From NCBI RefSeq assembly GCF_008831285.2, contig NC_045139.1, forward strand, positions 28,623,206 to 28,687,205: DNA of 64,000 nucleotides. The letters run 5' to 3'. Positions 47,705 to 59,632 of the stretch are shown piece by piece. Each line of letters opens with the position of its first letter. The stretch's first letter is position 1. Source of the stretch: Nymphaea colorata (taxonomy: Eukaryota > Streptophyta > Magnoliopsida > Nymphaeales > Nymphaeaceae). The position numbers and the translations under genes were made by a program. The notes under the pieces were generated by a model that searched no databases, had not been told where the DNA came from, and saw only the letters and a list, made by a program, of their open reading frames with translations.

Positions 47705-48900
47705 TCATTGGGTATATATCTCTTTTTATATGTGACATGCATCAAAGTGTGCCTTGAAAATCCAAGTTTGTTAAGGAACACTCTTTCATGGCGCTGCGAA
47801 GCCCAGTTCTTAAACTCTATCAGACGTTTTATAGAATTTTTAATGTTCTTTAAGATAAGCAAAGGTGCGCTGCAAGGTGAGTCAAGTCACCTTTATTTGT
47901 TAGACCGTGTTGTTCCGATAAAGTTCATGTTAAGAAGCTCGTGACGACGCCAACAAAGAGAAGCGAAGACAAGAAAGAATGCCTCTTAACAAACTTGTAT
48001 TTTCATCGACACCTTCCTTGGTTAGACAGGGGAGGGCGCGCAGGCCGCTCGTGTATCTTTTCTGTGAATGCTCACCCACGAAAGTTTGTCGTTTATTTTG
48101 GTGGACTTTTGCTCCCGAAATCTTCGTAGAGATTTGTTGACGGGAAGGGGACAAGGTCCCCACAAGATTTGTGATCATGGTGGCCGATTCCAATAACGTG
48201 CCTCTCCTCTCTCTCACTCTCAACAGCAAGTAGTTAGGTAGCTAATCTGGTGTATATAGGAAGTGTCAACATTTAGGACCTAGAATGCAAGGTGTACTGA
48301 ACAGCTAGAACAACGGATACGAGTCGCTTTTGTGGAAAAACGGCAGTTCACACGCCCTTTCGTCGCCATCAGAGCAAAAGCTGGCGAGTCCATTCAATCC
48401 ATGAGGTGGCAAAGGCCGCATCCAGTGCTTCACAACTCACCTCAGCATCAGAAAGCAGAAGAAAGAGGAGTTCCAGAACTCCAGATTTGTCTCTCTGAAT
48501 CCTGAAAGGCTTTCTGTCGTCGAACCGTTAATAAGAAATTGAACACTCAACTTTGAATTCTGTAGATCACGTTAAGTCAGAAAGTTCGTCCAACGAAAGC
48601 CACCAGTTTTGCTTTTCTTTTCCAAATCACGAGCAATAAAAGTAGGATTTCTCGTCGAGGGGCATCGTCCGAAGACCCACTGTGGCCCCAGCATGTCAGA
48701 AAGCGAAATGGACAAAGGCATAAAATTAGACCAATTTGTACCGCCATCTTCTCACTCGTTCTAAGGCAACTGTACATTTTCCATTAACCCGGTACTGTCT
48801 TTTCTTTAGTATCTGTTGAAAACTTTGCCAATACTTCATTACAGTCTCGGCGCAGGGAGAAATACTTTCATACTGCCAGATATAGGAAGCGTGGAGAAGC
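37151..48900. other. Gene-poor intergenic region
   Basis: I find no exon series, RNA gene or complete mobile element in these 11.7 kb. A TATATAAATA box-like site lies at 37310 with no clear gene behind it. 46170-46800 is very A/T rich. A 39-bp repeat occurs twice (47555-47593 and 47904-47942). Open frames here are short and without recognisable families. Confidence 0.4.
47666..47696. repeat. (GA)n microsatellite
   Basis: About 15 uninterrupted GA units within the gene-poor region. Confidence 0.95.
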
Positions 48901-51900
48901 ACACTTTGTGCTGTCAGAAAACATGCTTCTTGCAAAACCACTTCACTTCCCAAACTGCTTTCAGTCACTACTCATGGCATGATAACGCGACAAAAGAGAA
49001 CTGGAAAACGAATAGACACACAAGCGAGAAAGAATAAGGTGGAAGGACCGAAGTCAACAACTTCCTGAAGGGCACCCTCTGCATTCCTCTTCCATACTCG
49101 TGCCCTTCTTCATTAAATTCCATACTGCACATTCAAGTAGGGCCATCCTTCATCAGTTGCATGCCAAGACTATGGCAAAGAAAAATCTGCAGTCTACTGC
49201 TACTCATCCTTCAGCAAGTAATTTCACAAATCTGACATCCATCAATCTACATGCATCTGATCCGTACAAAAATGGTGATGATGTGCAGGAACTCATCTCA
49301 AGCTTCGGGTCTCAAATGAAGCTATTTACAGCTTTCTAGAAAAGCCAAACAGTAAAGTGGAGAATACACCCTTTGGAACTTTGAAAATAGTGGACCTGGT
49401 GCTTCCCACCAGAAGAACTGTCTTATGATTCATTACCAAGCTATACGCATTGGAAAAAGTTGATTCCAGTGAGCCAAAAATGCAGCTCGTAGTTTCGAAG
49501 GCTAGAGTAAGTTCACCGCTACTGCAAACAGGATAGGCAGCCGCAGTATCTTGGCAATAACAGCAGAAAGCACAAAATTCGCCAACAAAACTTGGAATTT
49601 AGAAGAAGCTGTGCAGGTGGACATGGTCAAAGACAAGTGCCGCAGATAAACCAGAACTTGCAGAAAAGTAGCTGCATCCTTGCTGCTTAAACTAATATGC
49701 TCATAGGCATCTCTCTCACCAACATTTCATGAATGACGGTTGGAGTACGATGATACCAGTTTGACTGTGCTGTTTTTTCGGTGTGATTAGAGAAACCAAA
49801 AAGCCCACCTTGTGAAAGAAGAAAACAATAACCAAAAAGCCTAATATCCACAGCTAATATAGAGGGTTTACATGAAAATAATTGTTAAATACCTTAAAAG
49901 ATAAAATCATGACACATCCAGTCATGGTCATTTGTTTGAACATTTAGTAACAGTAACCTCTACATCAGTATCTGTCCGAAAAGTATTCCGTCAAGCACAG
50001 TATATGAAACTATTTTACCTGTCATTAAGATTGCAAAAACAAGTCTGCAATAGATGCACGACAGGATATACATCCCAGTCAGGAGATAGCACCTGGATGG
50101 TTTAGTAGGAAATTAAAAAAAAAATGCTTGATAAAGATGTGCACGGCAAGAGTCAATAACTAAGTTTTCTAATACAGAAGTTGTAACAACCCCAGCTCAG
50201 CTAATAAAGATGCAAGGAATGCGTTACAAAAAGGTGACAACTATCAACGTCAAGATTGACTGTAAAAGCTAATTTGCTTCGGTCCTTAGATTGCTGCTCA
50301 TACAGAAACTTATGAAATTTCAGAAACTTCCTTTCGCTATTTACCAGGTTGAAGCAGCATCTCGTCAAACAATTGTCCTACCTAACACATACCATTCTCT
50401 CTATGATCATGTATTGAGATACACTGCCACATAACCAATCTAATTTCTCTCTGATGTTAATAGTAAACTGTAGAAATCTTGTTTTGGTAGCTCAAAGGAG
50501 TAACAGCAAGATACAGAATGCATCTACAAGGCCTAATATTTATGTCGGACTGTACTGCAAAGTAAAAAATTGGCTGTCTAGCTTTGCATTTTAATCCTCA
50601 AGATATAAACTTTAGTTTGTTACTGAGAAAATCAAAGTTTTCAACTTCCAAATTGCACCTTCACTTCGGCAGCTTCTTTTTTTCATCCCAAAGGAAAACA
50701 AAGCATAGACCCTGCTCGAATCTAGAATAGTTAATGCATTATCAATGGATGTTGTAGTCTCTATCATATGGTTTGACTTTGATTCTACTTTACCATTACA
50801 ACATTTAACTAACTCCCACTAAATTGACCAAAGAATCATCAAGGGTTTATGTTTTCTGTAGGTTACATTTCCAACATCAAATCCTGCCCTTTTATTGTTT
50901 ATTAGGTATCATGTGATTGAAAAATCTTCCATTCTTTTCAACCTTTTGTTTGCTTCTACATGTTTCCTTTCCTATCAATAAAAATTGTATTTGCATTTTT
51001 TGTTAGATTCATTCATGACTTTTCACATGCAACATTATTTGCTCGTCTTGTAATGATAGATGAATATGTACAAGCATTCAGTTCCCATATAAAATGCACA
51101 TTTTTATCCATCATATAGCTAGAAAAATGGGGCCTGGTGAACATACTTGGTCACAAACTTGAGACAGAGTGCAATCAATCTCTTCAGGGATGGCGGATAA
51201 TCAAATTGGTTCATAAAACAATTGGCCAAGGTGGTGGTGTTGCTTTCAGAGGAGTGCATTAGGCAGCTAGGGGTTTAGTATGGGTAGATCCGGAATTTTC
51301 ATCATTCAACTATGTAGTGAACAAAACTTCATGTAGTTCATTCCAACTCTTCAATGCAACCATCTATAAAAGATATCATTTTCCAATGCAATCACCAATG
51401 ATGAACCAGCAAATAGAATGCAAAATGTCAAGAGTCAGATGGAATCATGATAGTAGTCAAGAGTCAGATGGAATCATGGAAGTAAGCCAACTAAACTATA
51501 AGCTAAAACTCATGAACAAATCGCTACAATTCAAGTTTCTCAAATACCAAGATTGACCTGCAGGATAGCCATTGACCTTTCTGAATGTGGCAAACATACT
51601 GACTCGAGGGGCAGATGCTTATCATACCCTGTTCTGCTTAATGTGAAAACCTCAGGTAGTGCTTCCTTACTAGGGAAGTTTGTTGATTGCTTCCATGGGT
51701 AGTTAACTCTAAGGTCTAAGCATCATCTGGAACCACCTACTGAGGTGTACAGAGCATTGTGGTGCATGCAAATTAATAGTTAGTTACCCAGATGTTCAAA
51801 GAGTTCAAATCTGATACTGCAAGTTGCACAACTAGATCCTCATCATCAATCCATAGATAGGACCGTCAACATACATAGGATTATAATAAAACCCAATATG

Positions 51901-53203
51901 GCAATGTAAACATGAAACACTTCAAGTCTTCAAGCAATAACTGAACTTTCAACAAGAACTAGGTTGAAAGTTCATGACAATCCTAATCATCCACCATCCT
52001 CAAGAAATGTGGGGTTAGTCTAATCGTGCAACAGAGCCATATGCATTAGAGTGTAGATAGCGTATTTGTCCTTCTCATCAAACCTTCAAACATCTTTTCA
52101 ATGTAAAACCATCTAACACAAGCTAAAACAGTCCTAGAGCAAGCCAGAAAGGATTTTTTTTTTTTTTTTTGAAAAATAAAACCAGTTGCCCAAAGAATTA
52201 TGCAGTTTACAGTTCAGAGGTGGTAACCAGCAACAAAGAACAGAAAAATGTAGCTAAGATGATGCAAGAACGCAAATAGCATGTCACAAACAAACAAATA
52301 TCCTCACCAGTTCACTTAAGTTTGATGTACGGAAGAAACTGTGCACGGGTACACCTTTACAGTATAATTGTTTCTGTAGCCCCAATCCATTTTCTGCATT
52401 AACTTTGAGTGGCTGGTGGAAGGCATACATCTCTGACTGAACGAACTTGTATCTCAGTAATAGATGACTAGGCTGAAACATAAGAAGCAACTGCAGGTCA
52501 AACAAGTGCCAGTCTCACTCTTCTGTGCCGTAGAAGGTCGTGTTTAAACTAAGCCCATCAGAAATTCTCGAACCTTTAGAACTCCCAGAATAAAGGTCTC
52601 GCTCAAAGGAACACTTTTACCACTTTGTTCAGGAAAGGAGAATCATACACAAATAAACCTCTAGAACATCCTTACATGCCAAGAAAGTTACACTAAGTCT
52701 GCTTTCACTTAAGGGAATTATACACAAACAAGCCATAGAACATCGGTCAGAACTTCAAAAGGACTTTTACATCCTTGTGATGTATATTGACAAAACAAAA
52801 TGATAGTGCGAAGGGAGGATAAAAAGGTATTCCTCCTAATGACGAATGAAGGATGCTCTTCCCCTTTTTATTTAAATTATGGCAACGAAATCTTGTTCCG
52901 ACGAAGAATGAATTTAGATGAAATGGCACAATGACACTAACAAACAGGTGCGTGAAGTGGAAGGAAAGCTTGGTAACCGTACCCGTCAGAATGAGTTGGT
53001 GACACACACAAAGCAATCCAGGCGCTGAATTTATTCACGGCACAAGCCCTGCTCTGCTTTCATTCGCGATTTAATTATATTGTGTGAAAAAGAGTCAAGA
53101 CACGATTGGTGGTACACAGAGAACGGATAAAGCATAATACTGCAACGGAAAAAGAATGGCCTTGTGGTTCGCGATTATACTACAGAATGTACATTACACT
53201 CAC
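48900..53203 (-). other. Probable 3'-UTR introns and exons of the mTERF gene, otherwise non-coding
   Basis: Directly after the mTERF stop, on the minus strand, CAG|GTGAGT at 53204/53203 is a perfect donor. A candidate non-coding exon lies at 52490-52308, bounded by CTGCAG and by CTG|GTGAGG. Further exons cannot be placed. No protein-coding gene is recognised in this stretch. Confidence 0.45.
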
Positions 53204-53218
53204 CTGACACATCCAGTT

Positions 53219-54202
53219 TCACCTCAAGAGCCCTTCGACGGATTTCAGTTTCAGCTCGACCAACATGTCATTGAACCCGCCGTCGCTGACTGTCAACATC
53301 TCCGACAAGGAAACCTTGAACCCAAGCCCCATTAATCTCTTGTGCCTAGGCCTTATCCTCCCCTCCAAACTAAAGGAGAAGTAATGAGGGAAATCCTTAA
53401 GTTCTGCAACATCCCTGCCCATCTCATTCACGAAAAACTCGAATTTCGGCTTGAAATTCTTCTCGATACTGAAAGTCAATAACCCAGGGGACCGCAGCAC
53501 CATCTTCACTACCTCTCTGTAAGAGAAACCCATGCTTTGCAAAAATTCGATTTTGGGCATGAGGGTGTTCTCGACGCTGGACACTAAGAGCAGGGTGGTT
53601 TGGCAGCTTATGGCATGAGGACCGACGAAGCCGAGTCTCTGAAGGAAGTAGAAGGTGGGCCGAAGCTGATCGGCGACGCTAGAAACTAACAATCTGGGGC
53701 ATCGGGTTAGGGCTTTCCGGAGGTGAGGCCATGGGATGCCGACCTCGTTGAGGAGGAAATCAAAGACGGGATAGACGTCCCGGCGGAGGTCGCAGGTTAG
53801 GAGTTGGGGGTGCATGCTGAGGATCCGGCCGATGTCGTCGCGGCCGAGTCCCATACTCCGAAAGCAAGACTCGACGGTTCTGAGGCTGTCAATGGACGCG
53901 GACCGGAGATTGGGGTTCTTCGCAATGGCCGCCGAGGAGTTAACCCGTAGGCTCTCGAGGTAAAGGAGTTTGCGGCGAAAGAGGAGGCCAGAATCGGAGA
54001 TGGGAGAGGAAGAAGGGGAATTGGAGGACCTGAGCGGCACAACAGAATGAAGGTCAGTAGGGGATGGAGTAAACGACGAGTCGAGGAATATCGGGGCTTT
54101 GGAGGGAGGCCGGTACTTGCGAGGGAGGTCGGAGGAGGAAAGGGATCCCCATGACGTCGATGAAGTTCGTGGTAGTGGTGTCTGGATTACAGAAAATGCC
54201 AT
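53219..54202 (-). CDS. mTERF-family protein, organelle-targeted
   Basis: A single open frame of 327 residues. Residues 1 to about 60 are Ser/Pro-rich with few acidic residues, as in chloroplast or mitochondrial transit peptides. Then come repeated mTERF helices with the characteristic proline: ILSMHPQLLTC, ALTRCPRLLVSS, MVLRSPGLLTFS, and the closing block YFSFSLEGRIRPRHKRL. These alpha-helical repeats bind organellar nucleic acid and act in transcription, splicing or ribosome assembly. The length and the single exon resemble the small plant mTERF proteins of the SOLDAT10 type, but the exact orthologue is not settled. The ATG chosen is the first that opens the transit-like segment. A perfect splice donor 15 bases after the stop suggests 3'-UTR splicing. 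The gene is intact. Confidence 0.93.
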   Translation of the reverse strand: MAFSVIQTPLPRTSSTSWGSLSSSDLPRKYRPPSKAPIFLDSSFTPSPTDLHSVVPLRSSNSPSSSPISDSGLLFRRKLLYLESLRVNSSAAIAKNPNLRSASIDSLRTVESCFRSMGLGRDDIGRILSMHPQLLTCDLRRDVYPVFDFLLNEVGIPWPHLRKALTRCPRLLVSSVADQLRPTFYFLQRLGFVGPHAISCQTTLLLVSSVENTLMPKIEFLQSMGFSYREVVKMVLRSPGLLTFSIEKNFKPKFEFFVNEMGRDVAELKDFPHYFSFSLEGRIRPRHKRLMGLGFKVSLSEMLTVSDGGFNDMLVELKLKSVEGLLR

Positions 54203-57200
54203 GAGGAAGTTGGTGGTGCTGCCGATGAATTTGGAGCTGGGAGCATGTGAAGCGTCTCTGATTCATGAGAGGAATGGTTTATGGGTGAGAGGCAACATGG
54301 ACGGAGAGAGAAGGGGGGGAGTAGAAAGATAAGGCGAACATTGCAAAGGTACCGAAAATTGGACACAAACAAAGTTTGGCTTTTGATAGCCTGAAATGTT
54401 TAACCGATGAAATGAAACGTTTGCAAGGCATGAAAAATTGTTTCGAAAAACAATGGAAGCTCTCGTAAGAAGAAGGCCATAAGAATAATTTACAGAAAGG
54501 GTCGGCCCCGGGTTTCCAGCCAATTGATCGCGCAGGGTTCACTGCGGAACCCGCCCTTCCGTCTTCTATCTTTCGATACGAAGGGCTTACGATTCACCCT
54601 GCGTTAGATATGATCATTCGTTAATTAGACAAGCAATCTCGTGATCTGCTGCTGTTGTGGTGAGAGATTAGACAAGCAATCTCGTGATTGAGAAGGACAT
54701 TGCGACCCATCTTATGATTTGATCACTGGGTCTGTGCGTCATATAGCTTAGGATTTGCATCATTAATCTTAATTTAATTTTCAAGATGATTTTGTCTTTC
54801 CCCATCCGGGAAAAGCAAAGAGGTACACTGCCCTCCTCTATTAAACAAAATATGAAAGATGCTAGGCATCCCACGACCAGGTGAAACAAATACTTCACAC
54901 TCAATTTGGAGTAGGGGTCCCCTCCCAAACGTATCAGATCTAAATCGGATATCCAATCAAACCGTTTCAAAATTTAACAAAAGTTGTAAAAATGACAAAA
55001 ACGTAAACAAAAAAATCAATACATTTGACTCTGAAAATCATTTAGAAAACAAGAAGATTTAGCAAAAAAATATATTAAAAAGTTGTTAAAAAACAATAAG
55101 TCATGACTAAGATTAAAATAATTGCAAAAAAGGTTGGACAACATAAAACAAATGTAAGCATTTACAAAAACATGTAAAATACTAAATTTCACAAGATATA
55201 AAATATTAATTTTATAACTATAACAAATTATTATAAAAAAAAATTAATTACCAAATCAAAATTCATGCCAACTCACAAAGTCTTACTTAAAGCATAGAAA
55301 AGCTAGAAAGGCTCGCAAAAAGTTACTTAAGAATAGAAAAACATATTTGAGAATAGAGTTGATCAAAAAAATGTGAATTTTCATGGATACTTTATAAAAA
55401 ATTGGCACAGTAAAGGAAAATATCAAGAAAGATTATAATTGCTATTTGAAATCGAGCAGTTAGAAGGATTGACAAAAAATTCGTGAAAACCTAACCAAAT
55501 TTCAAAACAAATGTGAGCTTATAAATGTAACTTCTGCTTCCTAAGAAAAGTAGATTTTTCAAAACAATTACTGATTAAAGAAGTCCAACAACGTGACGAT
55601 GATTTGCCTCAGCTTGTCAAGGAATGTGAATATTAGAATATGACAGTCATCCAAAACCAAAAAATGCCTTAAAAAGGTTTTAATAAAAATGTCATTGATT
55701 CTGTAAAACTTAAAATGTTCGTAAGAAAAAAAAAATCAATGAAACTTGTGCAAATGAAAAAATCTAATGGAACTTGTGGAAATTACAATAAAAGTGCATC
55801 AGCGTCTTGTAAAAAACTTTCGGAATTTCAAAGAAGGTTGTATACGTGCACGAGGCAAAACTTTATGAATCCTCATGTGTGTTAAAGCTATAGAAAAGCT
55901 CAATAAAAGCTTGAAGTGTTTTCAATTGTTCGTCCAAAAAAATCAGGAAAACTTGGGAAATGTAAATATAAGTTCAATGAAATAAAAAATGTTATACACT
56001 ACATAATATTACGAACGAAAGGTTTAGAAAGAAAACATATTGTATTGCAAAAAGATGAAAAAAAAATTGCAAATATTTAAAAAAAATAAAGAAAATAGTG
56101 TGAAAGTTTCTTATTCAAAAAAGTTTGTAAAATTTCAAGTCTTTCCGTAAATTTTAGTACCATTTAAAACTTTGAAGTTGTTGTCAACGTAAATGAAGAA
56201 ATCAGAAAACTTGTGGAGTTGCGAAAAGAAAGTTGAAGAAGAATTAGAAAGGTTCAAAAGAAATATGAATAAATTATTTTGAGTACATGACGAAAATTTG
56301 TCAAATCATGTCAAAAAAAGAAGATCTTTGAGAAAGTTGATGATCATCCAAAATCAGAAGATGCTATCCAATAGTTTGACAAAAATATCAATGGGAAAGC
56401 AAAACCACCAAAACATAAAAATATTGAAAAATTTTACAACAACTTTTTAGATAGTTCTTGAAATTAAGAGAAATTTTGTCGAATCAACAGACACAAATAA
56501 GATACAAAAATTCATTTCAGATATTCCATCAAAATTTGTATAAAAAATTGCAGCAACATTGCAAAGTTAACAGTTTAACTAACTTTTGAAAAAATTAAAA
56601 TGTTAAAAAAACCTTCAAAATCCCGAACATTAGAAAGATTGGCAAATGATCCTGACAATGGCGAGCTTATAAATGAAAGTTTAGCTTTAACTCATGACAA
56701 GAAAATATACCATTGGCGATAGCTTTTGCCATTACCAATGTGATTATTAGCAAAGGATTTTGCCTTAGGAGAAATTAGAAAAGCATAGGGGAGAAGCGCA
56801 TTTTTTGCCGGCATTTTGTAGTTGTCGGGCAAGTACGCTTGTTAAGCATACACATTGAAATAAAATTTTTGAGAAATGACCTTTGATACACTTAAATAGC
56901 TAGTTTTTTAAGTTTTCACTTCCACACACCCAAAATATGATTTGAATTTATCTTCACATCCCTGTGGAACACACCTCTGGTGTGACAATAATAAACTATA
57001 AATAAAACATAGAATTTTCTTGCGTTGATTTGAGGGGGATCCGTTGCAAGTCAGATTTTTAGATGATTTTTCCATTTCTGATCTTCCTCTTGAATTAATG
57101 GGTCTACCATGGCAGAGAGCACTAAAAGAATTAAATACAACGAACAATGATACCTGCGGCAGTTTGCTCTTTAAACTGCATCGTGTAAATTCAATTTTTG

Positions 57201-57257
57201 TAGTTTTCAATGCATTTCGATCCCATGGATCTTAGGGATGCATCACATATTGCAACT
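54203..57257. other. mTERF upstream region and A-rich intergenic DNA
   Basis: 54203 to about 54340 should hold the mTERF leader and promoter. A 21-bp segment (TTAGACAAGCAATCTCGTGAT) is repeated at about 54627 and 54668. From about 55000 to 56700 the plus strand is markedly A-rich with many AAAA runs and degenerate recurring phrases; no gene is seen. Confidence 0.5.
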
Positions 57258-57745
57258 TGGTTCTTTAAATAGATATGCCTCGGTTCTTGAAAGCGATATG
57301 CCTCACCAACCCGGTTCTTGAAGCTGATATGTCTCCCAACTCGGTTCTTGAAATTGAAATGTCTCCCCAACTCGGTTCTTTGAACTGAGACGTCTCCCCA
57401 ACTTGGTCCTTGAAACTTATATGCATCGCCAACCCGATTCTTGAAACTGAGATGCTTACCAACCCGGTTCTTGAAACCGAGATGTCTCCTTAATCTGATT
57501 CTTGAAAGTTGAAACCGACATTGTTGTAGCGAAACCGAGATGCTTTCCAACCCCGTTTTTGAAACCGAGATGCCTCTCCAATTCGGTTCTTGAAATTGGT
57601 TTTTGAAACCGAGATGCCTCCCCCAGCCTGGTGTTTGAAACTAGGACACCTCCCTAACCCGGTTCTTGAAACCAAAATGCCTCCCAACTCGGTTCTTGAA
57701 ACAAACATGTCTCCCCGGTTCTTGAAACCAATACACTGCCCAAAT
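57258..57745. repeat. Minisatellite with a period of about 30 bp
   Basis: About 15 degenerate copies of a unit around CGGTTCTTGAAACCGAGATG plus CCTCCCCAAC. Several copies are exactly 30 or 31 bases apart. On the minus strand part of it stays open and reads as a decapeptide of the type FKNRVGxxxS. The repeat ends about 90 bases before the kinase fragment. Confidence 0.9.
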
Positions 57746-57837
57746 TTGATTTATTTATAGATTACACATTGTTTTTGTAGCTTGTAAATTGTGGAAGTGC
57801 TTAATATGCTACAACGTTTTATCTAATTCACTTTCAA

Positions 57838-57945
57838 AGTTTCGGGAGCTTGCAATGGCAACCAAGAATTTTCGGAAGGAATGCCTTTTGGGCGAGGGTG
57901 GTTTTGACTGTGTTTGTAACGGTCGAGTAGAGACAGAACAAGTTT
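57838..57945 (+). pseudogene. Fragment of a receptor-like cytoplasmic kinase (PBS1/PBL type)
   Basis: One exon-like piece reads FRELAMATKNFRKECLLGEGG followed by FDCVCNGRVE. It matches the start of the kinase domain in plant RLCK-VII proteins, including the glycine-rich loop, but the loop has D for G and C for the usual Y, and the K before G is N. It is preceded by a credible acceptor (TTTCAAAG) and followed by no proper donor. No catalytic lysine, HRD or DFG segment follows. It is a decayed relic at the edge of the satellite array. Confidence 0.75.
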
Positions 57946-58107
57946 ATGTCTTTTCTCGTTTCCTTGTGTGTTGGATCAAATGAAGGGTAGGTCAGCACAG
58001 CAATGGGTCATGGCCGGCCAAGTTGGTTCAAGTGCAGCTCATACCCAGACCCGGCAAACTTCCTTTTTTATCAACAAACCAACCCACCACCAAAACATGC
58101 TGATTTT

Positions 58108-59632
58108 GGAAATGTTGCTCTTTGGATATGATTGCTTCCTTTACGATGAAATGTGAGAGGCAAAAAATTGGCTGAAATCAATGGGCGTTGTTCTAATTAT
58201 TAAGTGAGAGGATGTATAAAAAGGGATGGGGTGTAAATGATACGTGATCCCCTCATTATGTTCGCAAAAGAAGCGACGTACCCCGTACAAGAGGACGGGA
58301 AGCATTCCTGCGTGACCTTGGAACTGCTGAAGGATTTTGATGAGGCAACGTGCCCACCATCAAGTTAAAAATGTGAATTAGATGCAGATTTAAAAAATAT
58401 GAGATTGGTTGACACGACCAATGCATGACCAACTAGAAGCATCGGTATAATAGCAAGTTTTAGGAGGTAGTGCGAGAGACAAAAGGAATGACAATGAAAA
58501 AGCAAGTAATACTTGAAAAGCACGAGAGTATGATGAGAATCGTTAACTAAATCTTTGACTATTTAAGGCGTATTATTCAATTCAGTGTAGAAATGCCATG
58601 TTGCCTTTATCATTTTGAGATCAGATGGGGATGCTCCTCAATTTTGAGTGATGAAAAATGGTACAATCTTTTCATGAAAAGGGTCATGAAGACCCTTCCC
58701 GTCTTCTTGTAGAATTTTATCATGAAGCATGACATGAGGAGCATATCAAGAATTTTTTAGAAAAAAATATTTCCATACAATTAAATCAAACTAGGGTTGA
58801 AAAGATACGATGAACCCCATACAACAAGAGGGGAAGCAGTGCCATGAAACCTAAGAACTGCTCAAGTATCTTGATGAGACAGCGGTCCCCTCCATCGGCC
58901 TTAAAAATGTGATTGCTTGCAATTAAAACAAATGGCTGGATGGTTGTGGTCTCTAAGAGGCAGATGGTGCATGTGGGAGTACTTTCTTGAGGAATAGAGA
59001 TGAACAAACGCAGACCTTGTTTGAGATTGTTATTGACAATCGTGAGCATCTTGCCTTTTTGCCTTGGCAAGAGAGAGTGAGACATATAGCTTAATGAGCG
59101 CTCAAGGAATGAGATGTAAATGATAAGTGATCGTCTTATCATGAGCGCAAGATAAACGACAAACCCAGTACAACTAGAGGGGAAGCAGTCCTGCGAGACC
59201 TGGGAACTGCACAAGGCTGTTGATGTAGCAACGTTCTCACCGTCATGTGAAAAATGTCTAGTAGATGCAATTGTAATAAATGGTTGACCGGTTGACACAA
59301 TCAATGCATGGCCAACTAGATGCATCAGTATAATTGTCAGTTTTAGGACATTATGTGTTTGATAAAAGACTTGACAACAGAAAATACGCAATATTTGAAA
59401 GCGCCAGAACATGATGAAAATTGTTAACTACACGTTCGACTACTTAACGTCTATTTTTCACTGTAGAAACGTCATGCCTCCTTTAGCATTTTGAGACAAG
59501 GTGGTGGAGTTGCTCAATTTTCACTGATAAAAAGTGCTATAAGTTTTTCATGAAAACGGTGTTGAAGATCCTTGCCGTCATCTTGACGAATTTTATCTTG
59601 AAATATGATATAATGTGCATATAAGGAATTTT
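58108..59632. repeat. Satellite higher-order unit 1 (A-B-C)
   Basis: Complete unit from GGAAATGTTGCTCTTTGG to the next occurrence of that sequence. The left edge of the array lies at about 58104, next to unrelated sequence. Confidence 0.9.

Noticed and set aside
53797-54042. Minus-strand 81-codon frame within the mTERF gene
   Set aside because: It is a shadow frame of the 327-codon mTERF reading frame.
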